A DNA stretch of 36,726 bases from Bacteroidota bacterium (lineage in GTDB: Bacteria; Bacteroidota; Bacteroidia; Flavobacteriales; Flavobacteriaceae). The stretch lies in NCBI GenBank assembly GCA_021793375.1, contig JAJYSY010000019.1, positions 1 to 36,726 of the forward strand, read 5' to 3'. Position 1 is the first letter of the stretch. The number at the start of each line of letters is the position of its first letter. The notes under the pieces are model-generated. The model was given only the letters and a program-made list of their open reading frames with translations. It searched no databases and was not told the DNA's origin. Both the position numbers and the translations under genes were made by a program. This document shows, piece by piece, positions 23,885 through 32,756 of this stretch.

Positions 23885-24451
23885 TTAAAAAATTAAAGGA
23901 AATAAAACGTGAACCATTAGCAATCCTCCTATAAAAAAACCTATTACTGCAATTAAAGAAGGAATTTGCAAATTACTCAGTCCTGAAATGGCGTGTCCGG
24001 AAGTACATCCTCCGGCATATCTTGCGCCAAAACCAACTAAAAATCCACCGATTAATAATAATATTATTCCGGTTGGAGAAGTTAAATTTGAAATATCAAA
24101 AATTTCCGGAGGCAAATAAGCTTCTCCTCCACTTTGGATATTTAAATCTTTAGAAAGTTTTTCTATTATTTTAGGATTGATTTCTACAGTATTGTTTGAC
24201 ATAAAGTTAGCGGCTAAAAATCCGCCTAAAACACTACCGATTAAAAACAATAAATTCCATTGTTGTTGCTTCCAATCTATTTTAAAAAAGCTTGAGAATT
24301 TCCCTGCTCCTCCAATTGTACACATTGTTCTTAAGTTTGAAGAAAATCCAAAAGTCTTTCCTAAAAACAATAATATAAACATGGTTAAAGCTAAAAGCGG
24401 ACCGGCAATATACCAAGGCCAAGGTTCATAAATCCAATTCATTTCAAGCAT
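23885..24451 (-). CDS. YeeE/YedE thiosulfate-transporter-family protein (first half)
   Basis: The product is 188 residues with about four membrane helices. Conserved cysteines are C44 (LRTMCTIGG) and C149 in GARYAGGCTSGHAISG, the YeeE/YedE signature. The N-terminus EPWPWYIAGPL is typical of Bacteroidota members. The open frame reaches a TTG at 24469 that overlaps the exporter stop, but ATG codons at 24451 and 24442 give the usual N-terminus; 24451 is chosen, leaving 10 bases after the exporter stop. With the DUF6691 protein it should form a two-chain transporter for a sulfur compound, by family inference. Confidence 0.9.
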   Translation of the reverse strand: MLEMNWIYEPWPWYIAGPLLALTMFILLFLGKTFGFSSNLRTMCTIGGAGKFSSFFKIDWKQQQWNLLFLIGSVLGGFLAANFMSNNTVEINPKIIEKLSKDLNIQSGGEAYLPPEIFDISNLTSPTGIILLLIGGFLVGFGARYAGGCTSGHAISGLSNLQIPSLIAVIGFFIGGLLMVHVLFPLIF

Positions 24452-24461
24452 ATTTTTAATA

Positions 24462-26288
24462 TCAATCAAAGGATTGCATTTCTACTAATTTTCGATAAGT
24501 TCCTCCTTTTTGAAGCAATTCTTCGTGTTTTCCTTGTTCAACAATTTCTCCTCTGTGCATCACAACAATATTATCTGCATTTTTAATGGTAGATAGCCTA
24601 TGAGCTATCACAATAGAAGTTTTATTTTTTGTCATATTTTCTAAAGCAGTTTGCACCAACTTTTCACTTTCTGTATCCAATGCTGAAGTTGCCTCATCTA
24701 AAATCATAATGGGAGAATCTTTTAAAACTGCACGAGCAATAGAAAGTCTTTGTTTTTGACCTCCGCTTAATTTTCCTCCTGCATCTCCGATATTGGTGTC
24801 TAATCCTTGTGGTAATTCAGATACAAATTCCCAAGCGTTTGCAATTTTTAAAGCTTCAATAATTTTTTCTTCAGAAGCATTTTCATCACTTAAAGCCACA
24901 TTATTTCTAACTGTATCATTAAATAAAATAGAATCTTGCGTTACCAATCCCATCAAATTTCTGAGTGATTTTTTAGTGATGTTTTTAATATTCTCTCCAT
25001 CCACTTTTATTGCTCCTTCTTGCACATCATAAAAACGCGTTACCAAATTGGCAATCGTACTTTTTCCACTTCCGGATTGCCCCACCAAAGCTACACTTTG
25101 ACCTTTTTTAACTTGCATAGAAAAGTTTTTCAACACTTTTTCTTCTTCATAAGCAAAAGAAATATTCTCTATGGTAATTCCGTTTTCAAAACTTTTTTTA
25201 TCAATGGCATCGGCTTCATCTCTGATATTGGTTTCTGTTTCTATAATTTCCAAAATACGTTCTGCACTGGCATTTCCTTCTCGAATACTGTAAGAAGCTT
25301 TTGAAATATTTTTTGCCGGCGTCAAAATATTATAAGTCAAAGTTAGAAATCCGATAAAAGTTGCAGCATCCAGAGTTTCATCAATCAACACCATTCTTCC
25401 GCCAAACCAAAGTATTACAGTGATGACCACCACTCCTAAAAATTCACTCATCGGAGAAGCCAATTGCTGACGATGCAATAAGCTGTTCAGAATTCTGTTT
25501 AATCGATCTACACTATCTCCAAAACTTTTTCTGAATCTTTCTTCTGCATTAAACCCTTTGATGATTTTTAAGCTTGAAAGTGTTTCTTCTACCAAAGAAA
25601 GAAAATGTGCACTTTCTTCTTGTGCTTTTGTTGAATCAGATTTTAATTTCTTTCCAATTGCAGAAATAATTCCTCCGGAAATCGGTAAAAACACAAACAC
25701 AAAAATGGTTAATTTCCAACTGATTAAAATCATTCCTGCCAAAGTGAAAATTATGGTCAAAGGTTCTTTTACAAACATTTCCAACATTTTCAAGAAAGAA
25801 GTTTGAATCACTTGCACATCGCTGGTAATTCTGGAAATAAAATCTCCTTTTCGTTTTTCTGTAAAAAAGGAAATCGGCAATTCTGTTATCTTTTCATAAA
25901 TTTTATATCTGATATCTCTCAACATTCCGTTTTGTAGAGAAGCGATAAAATACTTAGCTAAATATCCGAATAGGTTTTTCAGAAAAAACAAAACAATTAC
26001 CATTATACAAATGGTGATCAAAGCAGAAATTTGTCCTTTTTCTTCTACTCGTTGATTGATAAAGAAATTAGCATAATCTGAAAAATATTCTTTTAATCCT
26101 CCTGAACTTTCCATGCTTGGTTTTTCAAAAATGGGTTCTTGCTGCTGAAATAATACTTGCAGCATAGGAATAAAAGACAAAAATGCCAAAGTGCTAAACA
26201 GCGCATAAAGAATATTAAAAAGTATATTCAAAAAGGCGAAATGCTGATAAGGTTTGGCAAATGCCATTACTTTTTTGAAAAATTTCAT
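24462..26288 (-). CDS. MsbA-like lipid/drug ABC exporter
   Basis: The 608-residue half-transporter joins a six-helix membrane domain (helices near 18-40, 88-112, 172-208, 284-320) to an ATPase domain (about 370-600). Walker A is GQSGSGKST (403-411), the signature LSGGQ starts at L507, Walker B is MILDEATSALD with the catalytic glutamate E532, and the H-loop histidine is H563. All ATPase residues are canonical, unlike the exporter at 8320. It most likely works as a homodimer; lipid A or phospholipid flipping is the usual guess for such proteins in Bacteroidota. It lies 48 bases after the phosphoglucomutase gene, with no promoter box between, so it is probably in that operon. Confidence 0.92.
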   Translation of the reverse strand: MKFFKKVMAFAKPYQHFAFLNILFNILYALFSTLAFLSFIPMLQVLFQQQEPIFEKPSMESSGGLKEYFSDYANFFINQRVEEKGQISALITICIMVIVLFFLKNLFGYLAKYFIASLQNGMLRDIRYKIYEKITELPISFFTEKRKGDFISRITSDVQVIQTSFLKMLEMFVKEPLTIIFTLAGMILISWKLTIFVFVFLPISGGIISAIGKKLKSDSTKAQEESAHFLSLVEETLSSLKIIKGFNAEERFRKSFGDSVDRLNRILNSLLHRQQLASPMSEFLGVVVITVILWFGGRMVLIDETLDAATFIGFLTLTYNILTPAKNISKASYSIREGNASAERILEIIETETNIRDEADAIDKKSFENGITIENISFAYEEEKVLKNFSMQVKKGQSVALVGQSGSGKSTIANLVTRFYDVQEGAIKVDGENIKNITKKSLRNLMGLVTQDSILFNDTVRNNVALSDENASEEKIIEALKIANAWEFVSELPQGLDTNIGDAGGKLSGGQKQRLSIARAVLKDSPIMILDEATSALDTESEKLVQTALENMTKNKTSIVIAHRLSTIKNADNIVVMHRGEIVEQGKHEELLQKGGTYRKLVEMQSFD

Positions 26289-26336
26289 TGCTAAGTTATT
26301 TCTGTGTAATTAAATTATTTTTCAGATTTCACTGAT

Positions 26337-28049
26337 TTATAAATTAAATTCTTTTAGTAGAGTTTTAATTTTACTTTCTAATTCAGTTTTAGTTTCAGGA
26401 TAATCTTCTATGGTTTTTAAAGTGGAATTTACACTGACATAGAATTTAATTTTAGGTTCTGTTCCACTTGGTCTGGCAGCAATTTTACTACCATCTTCCA
26501 AGTAAAAAATCAATACATTAGATTGTGGAAAATCCAATTTGGATTTTTCTCCGGTAGAAAAGTTTGTACTTTCTAAAGTTTTATAATCTTCAAAAACCTC
26601 AACTTTTAAATTTCCGAATTTTTTAGGAGGATTTTTTCTAAAATCACTCATCATGGTTTTAATTTCTTTGGCTCCTGCTATTCCTTTTTTCACTAAAGAA
26701 ACCAAGTATTCTTGATAAACTCCGTGTTTTTGATAAAGCTTCAACAATTCTTTATAAAAAGAACTTCCTTCAGCTTTAGCTTTTGCAGCTAATTCACAAG
26801 CTAATAAAATAGAAGAAATCGAATCTTTATCTCTTACTTTATCGCCTACCATAAATCCGAAGCTCTCTTCTCCTCCCCCGATAAATTGCTGATCAGGATA
26901 ATCTTTTATCATTTTGGCAATCCATTTAAATCCGGTTAAACCCAATTTACATTCCACTTGATAAGCTTTTGCCAAAACAGACATCAAAGGAGTAGAAACT
27001 ATGGTAGAAGCAATAAATTCATTTCCTTTAAATCCTTTTTCTTTATGATTTTTAAGCAAGAAATCTGTCAGCATTACCATAGTTTGATTTCCGTTGAGCA
27101 AAATCAAGTTATTATCTAAATCTCTAACTGCAATTCCCAATCGATCTGCATCCGGATCTGTTCCGATTACAATATCTGCATTTTTATTTTCTGCTAACTT
27201 TAAAGCCATTTCCAAAGCTGCCGGTTCTTCAGGATTTGGAGAATCTACTGTAGGGAAATCTCCGTTGGGCTCTGCTTGTTCTTCTACAATATGAACTTGA
27301 GAAAACCCGGCTTTTTCAAATGCTTTTGGGGCTAAAGTGATAGAGGTTCCATGCAGGGAAGTGAAAACAATATTTAAATTCTTTTTAGCTTCTGCCGATG
27401 TTCCAAAAGAAGTTTGTTTAACCACCATTTCTAAAAAAGCCTCATCAATTTCTTGATCTATTTTGGTGATTAAATCCGGTTTGGCTTCAAACTGAATATC
27501 TTTAAAATCTATTTTAGAAATTCTTTCTACAACTTCTTCATCTTTTGGAGTGACCAATTGTCCGCCATCTTGCCAATACACTTTATATCCGTTATACTCT
27601 GGTGGATTATGACTGGCTGTCAATACAATTCCACAATGACAATTCAAATATTTTACCGCAAAAGAAAGCTCAGGGGTAGGTCTTAATTCTGAAAACAAAT
27701 AAACTTGAATATCATTTGCAGAAAAAACACCGGCAACAACTTCTGCAAGTTCTTTGGAGTTATGTCTGCAATCATAAGCTATTGCAACTTTCAGTTTTTC
27801 ATTTGGAAAATCATTTTTCAACTGTTCTGCAATTCCCTGTGTATTTTTTCCTAAGGTATATTTATTAATCCTGTTGGAACCCACTCCCATAATCCCACGC
27901 ATTCCACCGGTTCCAAATTTTAAATCTTGATAAAAACTTTCTTCCAATTCTTTTGGATTATTAGCGACGAGATTTTCTACTTCTTTTTGTGTTTCCTCAT
28001 CAAATGTTTCCGTTAACCAGGATTTCGCTTTGTTTAAAATTTCTTCCAT
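26337..28049 (-). CDS. Phospho-sugar mutase (phosphoglucomutase/phosphomannomutase family)
   Basis: The enzyme moves phosphate between C1 and C6 of hexose phosphates. At 570 residues it has the length of the PgcA/PGM2-like branch rather than the 450-residue ManB/GlmM branch. All four family sites are visible: the phosphoserine loop TASHNPPEYNG with S146, the metal loop DPDADRLG with D298, D300 and D302, the sugar loop GGEESFGF (392-399) and the phosphate loop RPSGTEPKIK (526-535). GTGGMRG near residue 46-52 is the N-terminal substrate contact. It probably makes glucose-1-phosphate for glycans and is the first gene of the unit with the MsbA-like exporter and the YeeE pair. Confidence 0.95.
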   Translation of the reverse strand: MEEILNKAKSWLTETFDEETQKEVENLVANNPKELEESFYQDLKFGTGGMRGIMGVGSNRINKYTLGKNTQGIAEQLKNDFPNEKLKVAIAYDCRHNSKELAEVVAGVFSANDIQVYLFSELRPTPELSFAVKYLNCHCGIVLTASHNPPEYNGYKVYWQDGGQLVTPKDEEVVERISKIDFKDIQFEAKPDLITKIDQEIDEAFLEMVVKQTSFGTSAEAKKNLNIVFTSLHGTSITLAPKAFEKAGFSQVHIVEEQAEPNGDFPTVDSPNPEEPAALEMALKLAENKNADIVIGTDPDADRLGIAVRDLDNNLILLNGNQTMVMLTDFLLKNHKEKGFKGNEFIASTIVSTPLMSVLAKAYQVECKLGLTGFKWIAKMIKDYPDQQFIGGGEESFGFMVGDKVRDKDSISSILLACELAAKAKAEGSSFYKELLKLYQKHGVYQEYLVSLVKKGIAGAKEIKTMMSDFRKNPPKKFGNLKVEVFEDYKTLESTNFSTGEKSKLDFPQSNVLIFYLEDGSKIAARPSGTEPKIKFYVSVNSTLKTIEDYPETKTELESKIKTLLKEFNL

Positions 28050-28068
28050 AGATTTTTATTTAGAAAAA

Positions 28069-28076
28069 CAAAAGTA
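28069..28076 (-). promoter_or_regulatory. Bacteroidota -7 box for the phospho-sugar mutase unit
   Basis: The minus strand reads TACTTTTG, an exact match, 19 bases before the ATG at 28049. A -33 element is not clear. The remaining 28077-28268 gap is A/T-rich; a weak plus box TACTTTTA lies at 28214-28221. Confidence 0.5.
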
Positions 28077-28268
28077 AGATAATTTAACCACTCTTAGATA
28101 TTCTTAGCTTTAGGTTTAAATCTTCTTTTATAGAATTTTATTTTTTAAGTGAATTATTTCTTCTGAAAAAGAATTTATTATACTTTTTTGAGTAAATTCA
28201 AAGTTTAGAAATTTACTTTTATTCAATTTTTTAGCATAAAACGAATAAAAACTAACCTTAAATAAGTA

Positions 28269-29162
28269 ATGAAAAACATTCTGTTTATTCTTTTAATAAG
28301 TTTATTTCTTACCTCTTGTGCTTTTAACAACGCATTTTTAAATCCGGAAGAAATCGATCAAAATCTTGAAACTGTTCATGTAAAAGAACTTTCCGACACG
28401 CTGAAAGCAACTGTTGAAAAAGAAAATTTTCAACCTACTTTTTTAGATGAAAACGATAATATTTTATCTACAGATTACACAGTGAAAAGTGTGGTTTTTA
28501 AAAGTTCAAGCGGAAATAATTTAAACGGATGGATTATAAAATCTAAAGAAATTCCTTTTAACGGAATTTCTCTTTTACATTTTCATGGCAACAGCGGATT
28601 TATTTATAATCAACACCAAAGGATTATCCCTTTATTGAAATATGGTTTTCAAATTTTTGTTTTTGATTACAGTGGATTTGGTTTTTCTGAAGGAGAATCC
28701 ATCAGAAAAAATGTAATTAAAGATGGGATTTCTGCTTTGTCTTATGTCAAAAACCACAAGGAATTTAAAAATTCTGAAATCATTATTTATGGACATTCTT
28801 TAGGAGGAAATCTGGCGGCCACAATAGCTGCGGAAGTAGAAAATGATATTTCCGGAGTAGTTATTGAAGGCGCTTTTTCTACTCATAAAGATATCGCCTC
28901 TGAATTTGCAAGAATTTTCGGAAAAATTTTAGTCAAAGAAAACAGCAATGCTTTAAAAGAAATTAAGAAATTTCATAAACCTGTTTTGGTAATTCACAGC
29001 ACAGAAGATCAAGTTGTTCCTTATCATTTAGGAAAAAAAATATATGATGCTGCCAATGAACCCAAGGAATTATTTACCATTAAAAAACCCCATATGCGCG
29101 GTCCGGAATTTTATGGAAAAGATATTTCTGACAAAATCATAGAAATGACAAAACAGAAATAA
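28269..29162 (+). CDS. Alpha/beta-hydrolase lipoprotein
   Basis: The 297-residue protein carries a lipoprotein signal (MKNILFILLISLFLTSC, lipid cysteine C17) and an alpha/beta-hydrolase fold of the BAAT/FrsA/YqkD-like serine aminopeptidase group. The oxyanion-hole motif is LHFHGNSG, the nucleophile elbow GHSLGG has S177, the acid is D247 in HSTEDQVVP and the catalytic histidine is H275 in KKPHMRG. The triad is complete and correctly ordered. It should act as an envelope-anchored esterase, thioesterase or peptidase; the substrate is unknown. It is followed after 104 bases by an MFS permease gene on the same strand. Confidence 0.9.
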   Translation: MKNILFILLISLFLTSCAFNNAFLNPEEIDQNLETVHVKELSDTLKATVEKENFQPTFLDENDNILSTDYTVKSVVFKSSSGNNLNGWIIKSKEIPFNGISLLHFHGNSGFIYNQHQRIIPLLKYGFQIFVFDYSGFGFSEGESIRKNVIKDGISALSYVKNHKEFKNSEIIIYGHSLGGNLAATIAAEVENDISGVVIEGAFSTHKDIASEFARIFGKILVKENSNALKEIKKFHKPVLVIHSTEDQVVPYHLGKKIYDAANEPKELFTIKKPHMRGPEFYGKDISDKIIEMTKQK

Positions 29163-29266
29163 AAACGCTAACTTCTATAAGGTTTTTCTTAACGCCTTCT
29201 TATATATTTATGAAGGATAAATTGGTTTTCTTTGCCGATTTTTAAAACCGAATAGAAATTCTTTTT

Positions 29267-30460
29267 ATGGAATCAGCTATTGCTCGTAACAGAGTTCAAC
29301 AAATCTTTCTTTATTTAGGGGTTATATTTTTAGCTGCAAACTTACGCGCTCCCCTTACTTCTGTCGGTCCGGTGGTGGCAGAAATCAGTCATGATTTATC
29401 TTTGTCCAATACCGCTGCAGGATTTATCACTACTATTCCTTTGATGGCTTTTGCTTTTCTTTCCGGAATAATGCCCAGGATTTCTCGAAAATTAGGTATG
29501 GAAATCGTTTTATTTTCCTCTTTAATTCTTTTAGGATTAGGATTGGGAATGCGTTCTTTAGGAAATATTACCACTTTATTTATCGGAGCAGCTTTAGTGG
29601 GCGTGGCCATCACTGTAGGAAATGTTTTGATGCCGCCTTATATCAAAAAATATTTTCCTGCAAAAGTAGGAAGTGTGATGGGCGTTTATTCTGTAGCCAT
29701 GAATCTCACTGCTGCTTTAGCTGCCGGATTTAGCATCAGTTTAGGGAAAATTGCTAATTTAGGTTGGAAATCTTCCTTGGGAATATGGATTATCCTTACA
29801 TTTTTAACCGTTTTAATTTGGTTGCCACAAATCAAAAGCAACGCCAAATCAATTTCTCTTCGTCAAAAAGAGGAAGATGCTCCTAAAATTAATCTTCATA
29901 AATCTCGATTAGCTTGGGCGGTTACTATTTTTATGGGATTGCAATCTTTACTTTATTATTGTTTAACAGCTTGGTTACCAAAAGTAATGCAAACCTGGGG
30001 AATGGATATTGAAGCTTCCGGATGGACTTTATCTTATGTTCAATTTGCGCAACTTCCCACCACTTTTTTGGGCGCAATTATCGCTACAAGAATGAAAGAT
30101 CAACGTTTTTTAGCTGCTTCAGTAGGAGTTCTTTGCAGTGTTGGAATTATTGGTTTATTAATTTTCAAAACTCAATTTGTTTTACTTTGGTGTGTTTTAA
30201 TCGGAATTGGAAGCGGATTAGCTTTTAGTCTTTCTATGTTGTTTTTTGTTTTACGAACCAAATACACAGCTCATGCCACAAAACTTTCTGGTATGGCTCA
30301 ATCTTTTGGATATCTTATCGCTGCTTGTGGTCCGCCAATTTTTGGAGGAATTTATGACCTTACCCTTTCTTGGAATTGGTCTTTTATATTTTTATTAATC
30401 CTGACTTCTGTTTTGTTTTTAGCCGGAATCATTGCCGGGAAAAATACTTATGTAGCATAA
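29267..30460 (+). CDS. MFS transporter, CynX/NimT type
   Basis: The 397-residue protein has 12 membrane helices in two six-helix halves joined by a basic loop (about 188-212, IKSNAKSISLRQKEEDAPK). The N-terminus LAANLRAPLTSVGPVV is the clear mark of the CynX/NimT (cyanate/2-nitroimidazole) branch of the major facilitator superfamily, with MPPYIKKYFPAKVGSVMGVYS near 124-144. Members import or export small anions and nitroimidazoles; the real substrate is unknown for most. No cyanase gene is nearby, so cyanate transport is not supported. I see only an imperfect promoter box upstream. Confidence 0.9.
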   Translation: MESAIARNRVQQIFLYLGVIFLAANLRAPLTSVGPVVAEISHDLSLSNTAAGFITTIPLMAFAFLSGIMPRISRKLGMEIVLFSSLILLGLGLGMRSLGNITTLFIGAALVGVAITVGNVLMPPYIKKYFPAKVGSVMGVYSVAMNLTAALAAGFSISLGKIANLGWKSSLGIWIILTFLTVLIWLPQIKSNAKSISLRQKEEDAPKINLHKSRLAWAVTIFMGLQSLLYYCLTAWLPKVMQTWGMDIEASGWTLSYVQFAQLPTTFLGAIIATRMKDQRFLAASVGVLCSVGIIGLLIFKTQFVLLWCVLIGIGSGLAFSLSMLFFVLRTKYTAHATKLSGMAQSFGYLIAACGPPIFGGIYDLTLSWNWSFIFLLILTSVLFLAGIIAGKNTYVA

Positions 30461-30540
30461 TATAAACTCTTAATAAAAAGAAAATCTAATTTGTAATAAA
30501 ATTATTTCCCTTATATTCTATCAAAATTAAAGAGAAAACC

Positions 30541-31233
30541 TTGACAAAGCAAAAAGATAAATTATATAAACATATTCATCCTTATCCTCCTTTTATTCCT
30601 GAGGAAGCCACAAAACTAATTGTGGGAACTCTACCTCCTCCGCGTTTTTCTTCAGGAGAACTTAAACCTGGAGATGTAGATTTTAATTACGGTAGTAAAG
30701 ATGGGCAACTTTGGGTGATTTTAAATGAAATTTTCAATGCGGATTTTCTATTTGAAACTTCAGAAGAAGCAATTGTGCAAAGAAGAGAATTTTTAAAATC
30801 AAAAGGAATCGGAATTTGTGATATGGTTGCTTGTGCTTATCGCGAAAAATTAGACGCTTCTGATATTGGAATTAAATTTTACGAGTTAAGAAATTTAATC
30901 GGCATCTTAAAAAAACATCCGAAAATAAACACCTTGTTATTTACAGGTGGAAACAGCAAAAACGGACCGGAATATTTTTTTAGAAAACACCTTAAAGAAG
31001 TGGGCGACATAAAAATGAAACGCCTCAATAAAGAATCTCCTCGTATTCATGAATTTAATCTTGCCGGAAGAACAATAAAAACCATTTCTTTAACTGCTCC
31101 TTCCGGAGCTGCAAATCGTGCGGTGGGAAGCATGAAACTCTATAAAAAACTAAAACAAGAAAATCCTGAATTTACTACTATTGATTTTAGAGTAATTCAA
31201 TACAAGCCTTATTTTATCGGTACTGAAGATTAG
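30541..31233 (+). CDS. Uracil-DNA-glycosylase-superfamily protein
   Basis: The 230-residue protein begins at a TTG, the only usable early start in the frame. The motif VGTLPPPRFSSG (28-39) matches the first active-site motif of the MUG/family-4-like UDG superfamily (GxxP-type), and LTAPSGAANRAVGS near 184-197 matches the second (P-S-x-N). A ILNEIFNADF segment and GIGICDMVACAYR lie between. The superfamily removes uracil or mismatched bases from DNA, so base-excision repair is plausible. The usual acid that activates water in family 1 is not evident, so activity and substrate are open. Flavobacterial homologues are annotated as uracil-DNA glycosylase family protein. Confidence 0.78.
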   Translation: MTKQKDKLYKHIHPYPPFIPEEATKLIVGTLPPPRFSSGELKPGDVDFNYGSKDGQLWVILNEIFNADFLFETSEEAIVQRREFLKSKGIGICDMVACAYREKLDASDIGIKFYELRNLIGILKKHPKINTLLFTGGNSKNGPEYFFRKHLKEVGDIKMKRLNKESPRIHEFNLAGRTIKTISLTAPSGAANRAVGSMKLYKKLKQENPEFTTIDFRVIQYKPYFIGTED

Positions 31234-31331
31234 CGGTAAAAAATAATTCTTTTCTTTTTTTGTAAAGCTTTTCTTAAGTTTTCAAACAATTCACTTAAAT
31301 AGTCTTATTTTTACTTGTTTAAAATCATATT

Positions 31332-32690
31332 ATGCTTACTTCTATCAATCCTTACAACGGAGAAATAATCGCAGAATACAAAGAACTTTCTAAATCAAAA
31401 ATCAACAAGAAATTAAAATTAGCGAATAAAACTTTTGAAAATTGGAAATTAAGCAGTTTTGAGCGTCGAAAAGATTTAGTTTTAAATTTAGCTGAAGTTC
31501 TTGAAAAAAACAAACAAAAATATGCAGAAACTATTACTTTAGAAATGGGGAAACCCATTAGTCAAGCTATAGCTGAAGTTGAAAAATGCGTTTGGGTTTG
31601 TGAATATTATGCAGAAAATGCAGAAGAATTATTAAGTAAAAAAATCATCCAAACCAATGCTTATAAATCTTATGTTTCCTTTGAACCCATAGGAGTTGTT
31701 TTAGCGGTTATGCCGTGGAATTACCCTTTTTGGCAAGTTTTCAGATTTGCTGCTCCTGCTATGATGGCGGGAAATGTCGGCGTTTTAAAACACGCTCACA
31801 ATGTGCAGGGTTGTGCAAATCTAATTGAAGAAGCTTTTATTGAGGCGGGTTTCCCTACAGGTTGTTTTCAAAACCTTTGTGTTTCGAGTAAAAAAGTAGA
31901 ACGAATTATTAAGTACAAACACGTCAAAGCTGTTACTTTAACAGGAAGCGAAAAAGCCGGAAGTGCTGTTGCAGCTATCGCCGGAAAAGAAATTAAAAAA
32001 TCTGTTTTAGAACTCGGTGGAAGCAATGCTTTGGTGGTTTTTGAAGATGCTGATATAGAAAAAACAATTCAAACTTGTGTAAAAGCACGTTATCAAAACA
32101 CCGGACAAAGTTGTATTGCCGGAAAACGATTATTTATCCACGAAGCGATTTACAATGAATTCATGGAAAAGTTTTTAATGGAGGTCAGAGAATTACCTGT
32201 TGGAAATCCTATGGATGAAAATGTTTTTATCGGAGTGATGGCAAGAGAAGATTTAGCAGAAGATTTAGAAAAACAATTAAATAAATCTGTTAAAAAAGGA
32301 GCTAAAGTGATTTTAGGTGGAAATAGAGATAAAGCTTATTTTGAACCCACTATCTTAATAGATGTTCGTAAAAAAATGCCTGCTTTTTCAGAGGAAACTT
32401 TTGGTCCTTTAATGGCGGTTTCTTCTTTTCAAACAGATTTGGAAGTCATCGACTTGGTTAATAATTCAGATTTCGGATTAGGAGTTTCTATTTTTACCGA
32501 AGATTTTGACAGAGCAGAAGCTATGGTTCCGCATTTTGAAGATGGGGCTGTTTTTGTCAATGAATTGGTAAAATCTGATCCGCGACTTCCTTTTGGAGGA
32601 ACAAAAAAATCAGGTTACGGTCGAGAGCTTTCAGAAGATGGAATCAAAGAATTTGTCAATCGTAAAACAGTTTACTTCAACAAATATTAA
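31332..32690 (+). CDS. NAD(P)-dependent aldehyde dehydrogenase (succinate-semialdehyde type)
   Basis: The 452-residue protein is an aldehyde dehydrogenase. The oxyanion asparagine N130 is in [10 protein letters not shown], the cofactor region includes [12 protein letters not shown] (203-214), the general base E227 is in [12 protein letters not shown], and the nucleophile C261 is in [11 protein letters not shown]. The short N-terminus ([14 protein letters not shown]) and [18 protein letters not shown] near 71-88 point to the Sad/YneI-like succinate-semialdehyde dehydrogenase group, though the substrate cannot be settled by eye. It likely serves amino-acid or GABA breakdown. The gene ends at a 14-bp hairpin shared with the convergent threonine dehydrogenase gene. 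Confidence 0.93.
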   Translation: MLTSINPYNGEIIAEYKELSKSKINKKLKLANKTFENWKLSSFERRKDLVLNLAEVLEKNKQKYAETITLEMGKPISQAIAEVEKCVWVCEYYAENAEELLSKKIIQTNAYKSYVSFEPIGVVLAVMPWNYPFWQVFRFAAPAMMAGNVGVLKHAHNVQGCANLIEEAFIEAGFPTGCFQNLCVSSKKVERIIKYKHVKAVTLTGSEKAGSAVAAIAGKEIKKSVLELGGSNALVVFEDADIEKTIQTCVKARYQNTGQSCIAGKRLFIHEAIYNEFMEKFLMEVRELPVGNPMDENVFIGVMAREDLAEDLEKQLNKSVKKGAKVILGGNRDKAYFEPTILIDVRKKMPAFSEETFGPLMAVSSFQTDLEVIDLVNNSDFGLGVSIFTEDFDRAEAMVPHFEDGAVFVNELVKSDPRLPFGGTKKSGYGRELSEDGIKEFVNRKTVYFNKY

Positions 32691-32698
32691 CAGCATAA

Positions 32699-32735
32699 AA
32701 AACACGCTAAAATTCAAGTAGTTTTAGCGTGTTTT
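32699..32735. terminator. Bidirectional terminator, 14-bp stem
   Basis: AAAACACGCTAAAA (32699-32712) pairs perfectly with TTTTAGCGTGTTTT (32722-32735) around a 9-base loop, between the convergent aldehyde dehydrogenase and SDR genes. Confidence 0.88.
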
Positions 32736-32756
32736 ATAATTTAAATAGAAATATTT

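Noticed and set aside
24452..24469. TTG start at 24469 that overlaps the exporter gene by 8 bases
   Set aside because: ATG at 24451 gives the typical N-terminus, so the overlap is probably not real.
29267..30460. Cyanate-specific transport by the CynX-like permease
   Set aside because: No cyanase or carbonic anhydrase gene is nearby; only the family is supported.
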